From: Candidatus Nanopelagicaceae bacterium
Lineage (GTDB): Bacteria > Actinomycetota > Actinomycetes > Nanopelagicales > Nanopelagicaceae
Length of the DNA stretch: 64,000 nucleotides
Assembly (NCBI GenBank): GCA_018882885.1
Contig: VERG01000006.1
Span: 1 to 64,000, forward strand
Direction: 5' to 3'
The position numbers and the translations under genes are program-made. A model generated the notes under the pieces. The model ran no database searches, was not told the origin of the DNA, and saw nothing but the letters and a program-made list of their open reading frames with translations. Of the stretch, positions 18,988 to 26,106 are shown in pieces; the stretch's first letter is position 1, and every line of letters starts with the position of its first letter.

Positions 18988-19211
18988 TGTGCGCAAAGTA
19001 CGACAGATAGTCGGTAATAATCAACTTGCAAAGCGGCATTTTTAGCAACGGTGTGTTCCAGTAAACACTCATGTATTGATATAGAGTTGAGATACTCCTC
19101 TTTGAATTTGGCATCATAAAAGGATTCGAGAAGGTTTCTGGAAGGAGTTGTGTGGATAACTTCATTCAAGATGAGTTCTTCGACAGTAATCTCGACCAGA
19201 TGCGCGCTCAA
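18972..19211 (-). CDS. Possible small hypothetical protein opposite the YgjP gene start
   Basis: An open frame of up to 79 codons on the minus strand, starting with TTG (a later TTG would give about 66), rich in Glu, Leu and His (ECLLEHTVAKN). Its stop falls in the hairpin that carries a minus-strand T-run, which is the main reason to list it. It overlaps the plus-strand peptidase gene by 60 bases, has no clear ribosome binding site and no family I recognise. A non-coding RNA is equally possible. Confidence 0.22.
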   Translation of the reverse strand: MSAHLVEITVEELILNEVIHTTPSRNLLESFYDAKFKEEYLNSISIHECLLEHTVAKNAALQVDYYRLSVVLCAHEDLG

Positions 19212-19757
19212 GCCTCTAAACCCAGTTCAGAGATAAAGATCCCAGGCAATGAGATTTCCGGAGGCGCTGAAATTCGCGTCATCCGTAGTTCAAGGAGAAA
19301 GAAAAGTATCGGCGCTTACCGCGAACAGGGCGCCATTGTTATCTCAGTACCCGCCCGACTACCTAACAGGAGGGTCAGCGAGGTAATCCCTGAGATGATT
19401 GAAAAGATTCTTACCAAAGAGGCGCGGGAGAAGATCAGTGACTCCCAGCTCCAGCAAAGGGCCGATTACCTACTTTCTCGCTACCTTCCTGAGTTCAACA
19501 TCAGGCCTGCGAGCGTGAGCTGGAGGGCAATGAAGGAGCGGTGGGGTTCCTGCACCACAGTCGATAGAACTATTCGAATCTCAGACCGACTCAACGGCGC
19601 CCCCGAGTATGTACTTGATTACCTCTTGGTTCATGAGCTTATTCATCTGATGATCCCCGACCACGGAGCCCAGTTTGAGGAGCTACTGGCTAGATATGAG
19701 GCTTCGGAACGGGCCAACGCCTATCTGGATGGGTATGAGGCGGGAGCGAGCGGGTAA
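19152..19757 (+). CDS. YgjP/DUF45-type (M48-like) metallopeptidase
   Basis: A 201-residue protein ending in the YgjP-like metal-dependent hydrolase domain. The zinc motif is HELIHLMIPDHGAQF, with the preceding family signature MKERWGSCT. GTG 19152 is chosen as start because GGAAGGAG lies five bases upstream. The substrate is unknown; some relatives are linked to restriction systems, but none is present here. Neighbours are typical actinobacterial housekeeping genes. Confidence 0.88.
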   Translation: MDNFIQDEFFDSNLDQMRAQASKPSSEIKIPGNEISGGAEIRVIRSSRRKKSIGAYREQGAIVISVPARLPNRRVSEVIPEMIEKILTKEAREKISDSQLQQRADYLLSRYLPEFNIRPASVSWRAMKERWGSCTTVDRTIRISDRLNGAPEYVLDYLLVHELIHLMIPDHGAQFEELLARYEASERANAYLDGYEAGASG

Positions 19758-19880
19758 GTGCGCCAATTGCGCGGAAAAAGATGGGGATTTGAGCGTGGGC
19801 TAAGCGTGTCTACGTGTGTGACGGGGGTATCGTGAGCCTATTCGCAGACACTCCAAGCGCTGCGAGGATCGGAGGAAGTT

Positions 19881-20039
19881 ATGGCAGAGACATATAAAGG
19901 TGAGGCTTATTGCGTCAAGTGCAAAGAGAAGCGTCAGTTCGAAGGAACTGTAAAGGTCTCCGACTCTGGTCGTCGTATGGCACAGGGTATCTGCCCTACA
20001 TGCGGCACTAAGGTCAACAGAATCTTGGGCAAGGCTTAA
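19881..20039 (+). CDS. DUF5679 small zinc-ribbon protein
   Basis: A 52-residue protein with two CxxC pairs (YCVKCKEK and CPTCGTK) separated by a basic strand, ending NRILGKA. This is the DUF5679 family, strongly conserved in Actinobacteria and of unknown function. The ATG is preceded by a perfect GGAGGA at good spacing. It is followed 14 bases later by a strong terminator, so it is a separate transcript. The 123 bases upstream show no other gene. Confidence 0.92.
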   Translation: MAETYKGEAYCVKCKEKRQFEGTVKVSDSGRRMAQGICPTCGTKVNRILGKA

Positions 20040-20052
20040 CCAAAGATTTAGA

Positions 20053-20089
20053 GAAAGCGCCCGTGCCAATGGCATGGGCGCTTTTTTTA
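20053..20089 (+). terminator. Rho-independent terminator after the DUF5679 gene
   Basis: A 12-bp stem (AGCGCCCGTGCC against GGCATGGGCGCT, one G-U pair) with a 3-base loop followed by seven T residues. Confidence 0.93.
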
Positions 20090-20223
20090 TATCTCAAATC
20101 CCAACAACTACCTGAGCACCGTGGGTGATAGCAAAGTTACCGGTTCAAGGAGAAACCGCCTGTAGCGCACAACTGAGTCGGAACAGAAAAGATCCAAGGC
20201 CAGGTTGGTAATCAAGATGGGGC

Positions 20224-21333
20224 ATGACAATTGCACCTGCGCTCAAACATGGAGTCGGCTTTTACCTAACCCCCGATCAAAGCCAATTAGTTGTTGGTAC
20301 GAGATTTCGAAGGATCCCCTTCCCCGCTGATTGGGATGGCCTCAACCCAGCTCGGATGTTGGAGCTGATGGATGGAAAACGAACACTCTCGGAGATCTGT
20401 CAGATTTCAAATATAGCCCCGGAGCAAATCAAAAAACTTCTTACCGAGCTACAACGTCATGATCTAGTGGATTTGTTTCGCACCCCAATTTCATATGTAG
20501 AGCGATACAACCCGGAGGTGGGCGAGATAGAGCCCATGATTGATACCGAGAACTTTCAATCTCAATTCCTAAATGAAGATTATGCAATCAGAAACTTCTT
20601 GAGTCGGATGGAGTTGGAGTGCAACGCCGCCACATTTAGCGCTGGTGATGTTGATGCGGGTCGTACCGCTGTAATTAATAGAAGAAGATTTGCAATTCTA
20701 ATCTTTGGCAAAGGAAAGATTGTGAACAATCTTTTGGGGATCTTGAGCGCATCTGGATTCTCTCAGATTAGAGTTATAAACCGTTTGCGAGTGCGGAATC
20801 CATATTTGAAAATAACCGAGCAGGATCTCTCCGGTGGTTTTGTAAATCGCAACCATATTGGTCAGTCTCGTCGTCAGGTTCTAGATCAGCTAAAAACCAT
20901 TAGCTCTTTGTATCCAGGCCAAAGTGACAGTGGTAAAAGCCCTGATTTAGTTATCTCTGTCGGCCAACCAACTCCAGATTCGTTGCAGCGTTGGAGCTCG
21001 GAGAACACCAGATATTTGCTGGTTGATATAGCTTCTAGTGGCGAGGTGCGTGTTGGCCCTCTCGTGATTCCTGGAAAAACCCCTTGTTTTCGCTGCACTC
21101 AACTATCTTCAAATTTGAATGAAGATAGGACGGCGGAAAATAGGGATTTAGAAGTCGGAGTAACCATGAGCTATGCAATTGCAGCAACAATCGCCGCTGA
21201 TGTCTCACAAATCGCAGCTCACAAGAAAAGTGTGTTTCTAGCAACATCAATTACTTACTCGATGCGAAACTTCCATAAACCTGAGGTACATCACTGGATG
21301 CAGCATCCGGGTTGCGGCTGCAGCTGGAGCTAA
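20224..21333 (+). CDS. Orphan RRE/E1-like (ThiF, TOMM cyclodehydratase-type) protein
   Basis: A 369-residue protein. The N-terminal 90 residues look like a PqqD/RRE winged helix (LELMDGKRTLSEICQISN), the peptide-binding fold of RiPP enzymes. The rest is an E1/ThiF-like fold with a nucleotide-binding start (RFAILIFGKGKIVNNLL) and a four-cysteine zinc site (PCFRC and HPGCGC). This is the bacteriocin cyclodehydratase-like family, and a homologue stands at the same chromosomal place in mycobacteria (Rv3196, from memory). No YcaO, precursor peptide or transporter lies nearby, so it is unlikely to make a classical natural product. Role unknown. Confidence 0.78.
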   Translation: MTIAPALKHGVGFYLTPDQSQLVVGTRFRRIPFPADWDGLNPARMLELMDGKRTLSEICQISNIAPEQIKKLLTELQRHDLVDLFRTPISYVERYNPEVGEIEPMIDTENFQSQFLNEDYAIRNFLSRMELECNAATFSAGDVDAGRTAVINRRRFAILIFGKGKIVNNLLGILSASGFSQIRVINRLRVRNPYLKITEQDLSGGFVNRNHIGQSRRQVLDQLKTISSLYPGQSDSGKSPDLVISVGQPTPDSLQRWSSENTRYLLVDIASSGEVRVGPLVIPGKTPCFRCTQLSSNLNEDRTAENRDLEVGVTMSYAIAATIAADVSQIAAHKKSVFLATSITYSMRNFHKPEVHHWMQHPGCGCSWS

Positions 21334-21391
21334 ATCCGCTGACCAATCCTTTCAACTCGCGGGAACACTGCACTTAAACCAGAATGCCCTC

Positions 21392-22729
21392 GTGACCGAT
21401 CAGATTCCGGCCAAGACCAGCAAGCGCAGCGCCAAACTGGCCAGCATTCCATTGTCTGTCGCTGGTCGTGGCGCTATCGGATTTGGCAAACAATTAATCG
21501 GTCAGTCCCCAGATTTTGCCTTTGGTGATTTGCAGGAAAAAACCGCAGAGCAGGTTTTTAAAGTACTTGGTGAGTTAAAGGGTGGCGCCATGAAGTTTGG
21601 CCAAGCACTCTCTGTATTTGAGGCTGCACTTCCCGAAGATATCGCCAAGCCCTACCGTGAAACATTGGTTAAGTTGCAGGAGTCTGCGCCACCACTGCCA
21701 GCTCGTGTTGTCCATAAAGTTTTAGCAAAGGAGTCAGGTGAAGATTGGCGCGACAACTTCGCTGAGTTCAATGACACCCCTGCTGCTTCGGCGTCAATTG
21801 GTCAGGTGCACAAAGCGGTTTGGAAAGATGGCAGAGTTGTTGCAGTTAAGGTTCAGTATCCCGGCGCAGCAGAGGCTTTAATTTCAGATCTAAATCAAAT
21901 TCAAAGATTTGCCAAAATCTTCCAGTTAGTAATGCCAGGTCTTGAAATGAAACCACTTCTTGAAGAGCTACGTGCTCGCATTATTGAAGAGGTTGATTAT
22001 CGCTACGAAGCACAGGCACAAGAGGCTTGCTGGAACGCCTTTGAAAATGATCCCGATATTGCAATTCCAAAGGTGGTTCAGGCAACTGATCGGGTTTTGA
22101 TTAGTGAATGGTTAGAGGGAACCCCTCTTGCCAAGGTCATTGAAAAAGGAACTCAACAAGAGCGCAATAACGCAGGTATTCGTTTGGCTCGTTTTCACTT
22201 CACTGCGCCAACAAGAGCTGGATTGCTTCATGCCGATCCTCATCCCGGCAATTTCAGAGTTTTGGCAGATGGCCGTTTAGGAGTTTTGGATTTTGGTGCC
22301 TGCAACCGATTGCCAAACGGTTTCCCAGAACCATTCAAACGTTTACTACGCAACGCTCTCGAAGGAGATGCCATCGCGCTCTATAACGGTTTTAAAGAGG
22401 ATGGCTTCATCCTGGCCGATGTTGATGTTGATCCTCAATTAGTTTTGGATTATCTACTGCCCTTAGTAGAACCACTTCGCACCGAGCATTTCGCCTACAC
22501 CCGCGAATGGCTCCGGGAACAAAGCGTTCGAGTTGGAGATCCGCGAAACCCCACCGCCAAAATCGGCTTCCAGCTAAACCTTCCACCCGAGTACGTTTTG
22601 ATTCATCGAGTTACCTTGGGAACCACCGGAATCTTCTGCCAGCTTCGCGCGGCAGGAAACTTCCGTGACGAGGCTTTGTCCTGGTTCCCCGAGATAACTC
22701 CATCGCACTTGCAATCATCTCCCGCCTAA
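21392..22729 (+). CDS. ABC1/AarF (UbiB) family atypical kinase
   Basis: A 445-residue UbiB-type protein-kinase-like ATPase. Family motifs are all present: KGGAMKFGQALS (KxGQ), PAASASIGQVHKAV, VAVKVQYPG, HADPHPGNF and LDFGAC. Members support quinone or lipid metabolism in many lineages; no substrate is evident. GTG start. Its TAA stop lies inside the base of the first palindrome that separates it from whiB7. The order ABC1 kinase-whiB7-uvrD2 is the mycobacterial one (Rv3197-Rv3198c, from memory). Confidence 0.93.
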   Translation: MTDQIPAKTSKRSAKLASIPLSVAGRGAIGFGKQLIGQSPDFAFGDLQEKTAEQVFKVLGELKGGAMKFGQALSVFEAALPEDIAKPYRETLVKLQESAPPLPARVVHKVLAKESGEDWRDNFAEFNDTPAASASIGQVHKAVWKDGRVVAVKVQYPGAAEALISDLNQIQRFAKIFQLVMPGLEMKPLLEELRARIIEEVDYRYEAQAQEACWNAFENDPDIAIPKVVQATDRVLISEWLEGTPLAKVIEKGTQQERNNAGIRLARFHFTAPTRAGLLHADPHPGNFRVLADGRLGVLDFGACNRLPNGFPEPFKRLLRNALEGDAIALYNGFKEDGFILADVDVDPQLVLDYLLPLVEPLRTEHFAYTREWLREQSVRVGDPRNPTAKIGFQLNLPPEYVLIHRVTLGTTGIFCQLRAAGNFRDEALSWFPEITPSHLQSSPA

Positions 22730-22803
22730 ATTGTTTTCGTTGGGGTAAAGCAAATCATGAGTTTGCGCAGCGAACTCGATTTGCGAACCAATGAAAACAA
22801 TTT
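22728..22803. repeat. Palindromic intergenic element, copy 1
   Basis: An imperfect 74-76 nt palindrome. Outer arm 22729-22743 pairs with 22788-22802 with one G-U pair. Inner stems are GCAAATC with GATTTGC (22750-22756, 22778-22784) and GAGTTTGC with GCGAACTC (22759-22766, 22770-22777), capped by a 3-base loop. It includes the last bases of the ABC1 kinase stop codon. There is no T-run, so it is not a standard terminator. Confidence 0.9.
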
Positions 22804-22809
22804 CAGCTG

Positions 22810-22885
22810 AATTTGTTTGCGTTGGGGTAAAGCAAATCATGAGTTTGCGAAGCGAACTCGATTTGCGAACCAACGGAAACAAATT
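22810..22885. repeat. Palindromic intergenic element, copy 2
   Basis: A direct repeat of the preceding palindrome with an 82-base offset. The central 53 bases (22821-22873) differ from copy 1 at one loop position only. The outer arms differ (AATTTGTTTGC instead of AATTGTTTTC), but the opposite arm changes with them, so pairing is kept with one mismatch. It ends inside the whiB7 stop codon. Confidence 0.9.
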
Positions 22886-23234
22886 AAGCAGAGACCGTTA
22901 AGGGTTGATTAAGACGGGGTCGACCTGGAAGTCGCTTTGCCGCAATAACCACACCATCTTCAAACAACTCTCCACCCCAAACCCCGACCGGTTCCTGTCT
23001 GGACAATGCACCATCTAGGCATTGCTTCTTTACTGGACACCCTCCGCAAAGTGATTTGGCATAGGCGATCTCTTCACTCTTTTCAGAGAAGAAGATCTCT
23101 GGATCAGAGTTGTGGCAGGGCAGGGTAAATGCATTATCGGTGCCATAAACACCTGTAACTGCATCAAGGCCAATCATGGCGTTATCGCCTTCGGCCCATC
23201 CTGGTACCAATAGTTCGCTAAAGAGAACTGTCAT
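22884..23234 (-). CDS. whiB7: WhiB7-type Fe-S transcriptional regulator
   Basis: A 116-residue WhiB protein. Cys40, Cys63, Cys66 and Cys72 (LPCHN, CGGCPVKKQC) bind a [4Fe-4S] cluster; the GVWGGE turn contacts sigma region 4. The C-terminal KRLPGRPRLN is an AT-hook, the mark of the WhiB7 class, which activates intrinsic antibiotic resistance genes in mycobacteria and Streptomyces. ATG 23234 is preferred over GTG 23243 because AGGTGAG lies five bases before the ATG. The N-terminus is about 20 residues longer than I recall for mycobacteria. Its long leader holds a small ORF and a terminator, and gene order beside uvrD2 supports the assignment. Confidence 0.9.
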   Translation of the reverse strand: MTVLFSELLVPGWAEGDNAMIGLDAVTGVYGTDNAFTLPCHNSDPEIFFSEKSEEIAYAKSLCGGCPVKKQCLDGALSRQEPVGVWGGELFEDGVVIAAKRLPGRPRLNQPLTVSA

Positions 23235-23300
23235 CGTTCTCACCTATGCCTTTCCATTTTCCTTCTAGTTTGGGTAATGCCTTTAGTTATTTGTGGAGAT

Positions 23301-23340
23301 AAAGAAAAAGGGGCCTGAATCCTTGTGGATTCGAGGCCCC
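23301..23340 (-). terminator. Intrinsic terminator (attenuator) in the whiB7 leader
   Basis: On the minus strand GGGGCCTCGAATCC pairs with GGATTCAGGCCCC across a 4-base loop, followed by TTTTTCTTT. It stands about 67 bases before the whiB7 start and 19 bases after the stop of a small ORF, as expected for an attenuator. Confidence 0.9.
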
Positions 23341-23359
23341 GGGGCTTCTTTATCGTTGA

Positions 23360-23503
23360 TTAACCGATGAAGCTCCAGGTGCCGAATCCATCGGCCTTGG
23401 CTGACTTGGTTGCAAAATAGTTGTAACCAAATGCAGGCATAAACCAATGACGATGAGTGCGTGTTGCATTCATCGCTGTTGAGATGGTTGTCGCCTGCTT
23501 CAT
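23360..23503 (-). CDS. Small ORF in the whiB7 leader (47 codons), candidate regulatory uORF
   Basis: ATG 23503 to TAA 23360 encodes 47 residues rich in aromatics in its second half (HWFMPAFGYNYF, GTWSFIG). An in-frame ATG at 23524 would give 54. The frame ends just before the leader terminator, so ribosome position could decide whether the terminator forms. No family is recognised and there is no ribosome binding site. The likely promoter puts the transcript start next to the ATG, so leaderless translation is plausible. A free-standing small protein cannot be excluded. Confidence 0.6.
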   Translation of the reverse strand: MKQATTISTAMNATRTHRHWFMPAFGYNYFATKSAKADGFGTWSFIG

Positions 23504-23512
23504 AGTCGGGAA

Positions 23513-23542
23513 AGGGTAATGCATCGATCAATTGAGATGCAA
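23513..23542 (-). promoter_or_regulatory. Candidate promoter of the whiB7 leader
   Basis: On the minus strand TTGCAT is followed after 18 bases by TACCCT (TAnnnT type -10), nine bases before the small-ORF ATG. An A-rich run (AAAAAAA) lies further upstream; AT-rich sequence near the -35 is a known feature of WhiB7-activated promoters, but here the spacing is not tight. Confidence 0.45.
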
Positions 23543-23564
23543 ATGAATTAATCAGATGGTTTTT

Positions 23565-25190
23565 TTAAATTAGGCCTGCTTCAGCTAAAAATGGGCTGGG
23601 TACTCCGTAGTAACTAATAACCAAGCTCTGCGCCGCACGGGTAACACCAACGTAAAACAGTCTGCGCTCCTCTTCTAATGGCTGATTGCCCCAAGGCAGA
23701 ACATCGGCGCATACCCCGGCTAAATAGACCTTTTTCCACTCCAAACCCTTAGCCGCATGCAGAGTTGCCAGAGCTACTCCAGGCAGGGTTGGTGGGTTGT
23801 TTTGTTCGGCGCGATCCTCGAGTTCACGCAAGAAAGCGCGCAGTGAGTTGGTGCCTTCATTCTCTAACTCTCGTGCCAACTGCATAAAGGCACGAACATA
23901 CTCACTCTCCCCAAATGGTTTCATAGCATCACGCAAATCAGCCAACCAATCCCCTTCGGAAAGTACTGAAGCGCTGCGGACTGCTTTGATGATTTCTTTT
24001 ACCTCAGCACGATTGAAGAATCTTTCAGCGCTGCGAATCTGATTTTCAATTCCCGCAGACGAAAGAGCTGTCTCTAAGTTCTCTAATTGGGAGTTAGTGC
24101 GGGCTAGAACTGCGATTTCATATGATGCAATTCCATTGGCAATATCCTGCTTGATTAATTCAGCTAACTCTTGCGCCTCTTGTTTTTCAGAGTTGAATGC
24201 AATCGCCTTTGGTTTTTCACCATGTGCATTTATTGGATCTAACTCATGACCTAAATTGGCGTTTCGCAAAATACTATTGGCGGTATTTATAATCTCAGGA
24301 GTTGAGCGATACCCGGAGCTAAGTCTGATGATCTCAGCCTGCGGATACTTATTTGTAAAGTTGAGCAAGAAGGCTGGGGTTGCTCCCGCAAAAGAGTAGA
24401 TAGTCTGGGCTGGATCTCCTACTACGCATATGTCTTCCCGTTTACCTAGCCAGAGATCGAGAAGGCGTTGTTGCAGCGGAGAAACATCTTGGTACTCATC
24501 CACTGTGAAATAGCGGTACTGATCTCTAATCCGATCCCGAACCTCGCGCTCCTCCTCCAGCATTCCGACAGTGAGCAGAAGAACATCTTCAAAATCAATG
24601 GCCCGCTCTTGCTTCTTTAAAGATTCATATGCCTCATAAACTCGAGCGATTTGAGTTGCATCAACTTTGTTGTTGGAGATGCGAATCGGACGGTCATAGT
24701 CATCAACCGCTTTGATGTACTCATCTGGTGCCAAACCAATCACTTTGGCCCATTCGATTTCGCCGGCAACATCGCGCAGTACCGTGTTGCTTTTTGTGGC
24801 GCTGATATTGGCCCTTGTGATTGCTTCGCCTAGAAAGCCGGTTTTTGTGGTTAGTAGTGATGGAAACCTTCCGCCCAAGACCTGCGGCCAGAAGTACATG
24901 AGCTGCTTTAACGCTGCCGCGTGAAAGGTTCGGGCTGCCACATTGGGCACGCCCAGCGCTCGCAAACGGGTGCGCATCTCACCTGCCGCACGAGCGGTGA
25001 AGGTCAATGCCAATATGCGTTGGGGATCTACAACTCCAATATCAACCGCATATGCCAAACGATGAGTGATGGCCCGAGTTTTACCAGTACCAGCACCGGC
25101 TATTACACAAACTGGTCCGCGGACTGCGGTAGCTACTGCACGTTGTTCATCATCAAGTGCATCAAGAATTCCTTGCGCTAATTGCGCCAT
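23565..25190 (-). CDS. uvrD2: UvrD2-type superfamily I DNA helicase, short form
   Basis: A 541-residue SF1A 3'-5' helicase. Walker A IAGAGTGKT near residue 30, motif II VDEYQDVSP, YRSTPEI, ATLHAAKGLEW and EERRLFYVGVTRA are all intact. Mycobacterial UvrD2 is about 700 residues and carries a cysteine motif and an HRDC domain after the motor; both are missing here, the chain ending soon after motif VI. The C-terminus reads cleanly into a stop, so this looks like a natural short form rather than a frameshift. Overlaps nudC by 13 bases. Confidence 0.9.
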   Translation of the reverse strand: MAQLAQGILDALDDEQRAVATAVRGPVCVIAGAGTGKTRAITHRLAYAVDIGVVDPQRILALTFTARAAGEMRTRLRALGVPNVAARTFHAAALKQLMYFWPQVLGGRFPSLLTTKTGFLGEAITRANISATKSNTVLRDVAGEIEWAKVIGLAPDEYIKAVDDYDRPIRISNNKVDATQIARVYEAYESLKKQERAIDFEDVLLLTVGMLEEEREVRDRIRDQYRYFTVDEYQDVSPLQQRLLDLWLGKREDICVVGDPAQTIYSFAGATPAFLLNFTNKYPQAEIIRLSSGYRSTPEIINTANSILRNANLGHELDPINAHGEKPKAIAFNSEKQEAQELAELIKQDIANGIASYEIAVLARTNSQLENLETALSSAGIENQIRSAERFFNRAEVKEIIKAVRSASVLSEGDWLADLRDAMKPFGESEYVRAFMQLARELENEGTNSLRAFLRELEDRAEQNNPPTLPGVALATLHAAKGLEWKKVYLAGVCADVLPWGNQPLEEERRLFYVGVTRAAQSLVISYYGVPSPFLAEAGLI

Positions 25191-26080
25191 GATTCGCCGC
25201 CGGTTAAATCCTGAGCTGAACTTTTTCCATACCAGTTGTTGATCATGGCACGGGCTACTGAAATTATGGGAGGCAGCAATAGCTCTGAGTTAGCGATCTT
25301 ATTTTTCAACTCTTTACGGGTGAGCCAAACAATCTCTTCAATCTCCTCACCGTCAGCTTTTACCGTATCAGGGTTGGTGATCACCGCTTCATAAGCGATC
25401 ATGATTGAGGCGGGAAATGGCCAAGGCTGCGAACCTAAATAATGCATCTTGGAAACTTTTCCACCGCACTCTTCAGCAACCTCTCTGATGACACAGCTTT
25501 CAAATGATTCACCTGGTTCAACAAAACCAGCAAATGTGGAGAAGCGTTTGGCTGGCCAAACCTTTTGACGTCCCAGCAGTATGCGATCCTGTTCATCCTT
25601 AACTAGAACAATAATCGCCGGATCGGTGCGCGGATGATGAGAGGCACCGCAGGAATCACACTCTCTTACCGCGCCACCAAATGTGTAATGTGTTGAAGCT
25701 CCACACTTTGCACATCTTTGATGAGATTCATGCCATTGAGTGAGAGCCAAGGCATGTACCGCAGCACCAATTTGCAGATCATCTAAATCTGCGCCGATAC
25801 TTCTTAAGGATTGATACTCCTCTGGAAACTCTTTTTCATCATATTTACTGTGAACGACAAAGTAAGGGGTTTGAGATTCATCCAAACCTAAAAAGTAACG
25901 TGTGGTTTCCGAATCTGATGGCTCGATATATTTCAATGATCTTCCAGCAACTAAAAATCTATCCCCCAGCATCTTTATGATGTGGGCCTGCTGCCAAAGC
26001 TCATCCAGTACCGCTTTATCGGTACGCAAATGTGCGGCGCGATCTAATTTGGAGCGAGAGAGCGGAAGATTTAGCAGCAC
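25178..26080 (-). CDS. nudC: NAD(+) diphosphatase (NudC family)
   Basis: A 300-residue Nudix hydrolase cleaving NADH/NAD to NMN and AMP; family members also remove NAD caps from RNA. A four-cysteine zinc ribbon (CAKCGAS, CDSCGAS) precedes a complete Nudix box, GFVEPGESFESCVIREVAEECGG. The NudC signature SQPWPFP follows it. GTG start 26080. It overlaps the uvrD2 start by 13 bases, so the two are coupled, as in mycobacteria. Confidence 0.94.
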   Translation of the reverse strand: MLLNLPLSRSKLDRAAHLRTDKAVLDELWQQAHIIKMLGDRFLVAGRSLKYIEPSDSETTRYFLGLDESQTPYFVVHSKYDEKEFPEEYQSLRSIGADLDDLQIGAAVHALALTQWHESHQRCAKCGASTHYTFGGAVRECDSCGASHHPRTDPAIIVLVKDEQDRILLGRQKVWPAKRFSTFAGFVEPGESFESCVIREVAEECGGKVSKMHYLGSQPWPFPASIMIAYEAVITNPDTVKADGEEIEEIVWLTRKELKNKIANSELLLPPIISVARAMINNWYGKSSAQDLTGGESWRN

Positions 26081-26106
26081 GGGCAGACCCTACTAGCCTC
26101 TCCCGC

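Noticed and set aside
18887-19165. 92-codon minus-strand frame between the DUF2342 and YgjP genes
   Set aside because: It runs through both stems and the T-run of the hairpin and into the DUF2342 coding end; composition looks non-coding.
20090-20223. Structured RNA upstream of the RRE/E1-like gene
   Set aside because: Only a 4-5 bp CCAA/TTGG stem was found; no known RNA motif fits.
23283-23531. 82-codon minus-strand frame across the whiB7 leader
   Set aside because: It reads through the strong terminator hairpin and resembles no family; the shorter frame ending before the terminator is the better candidate.
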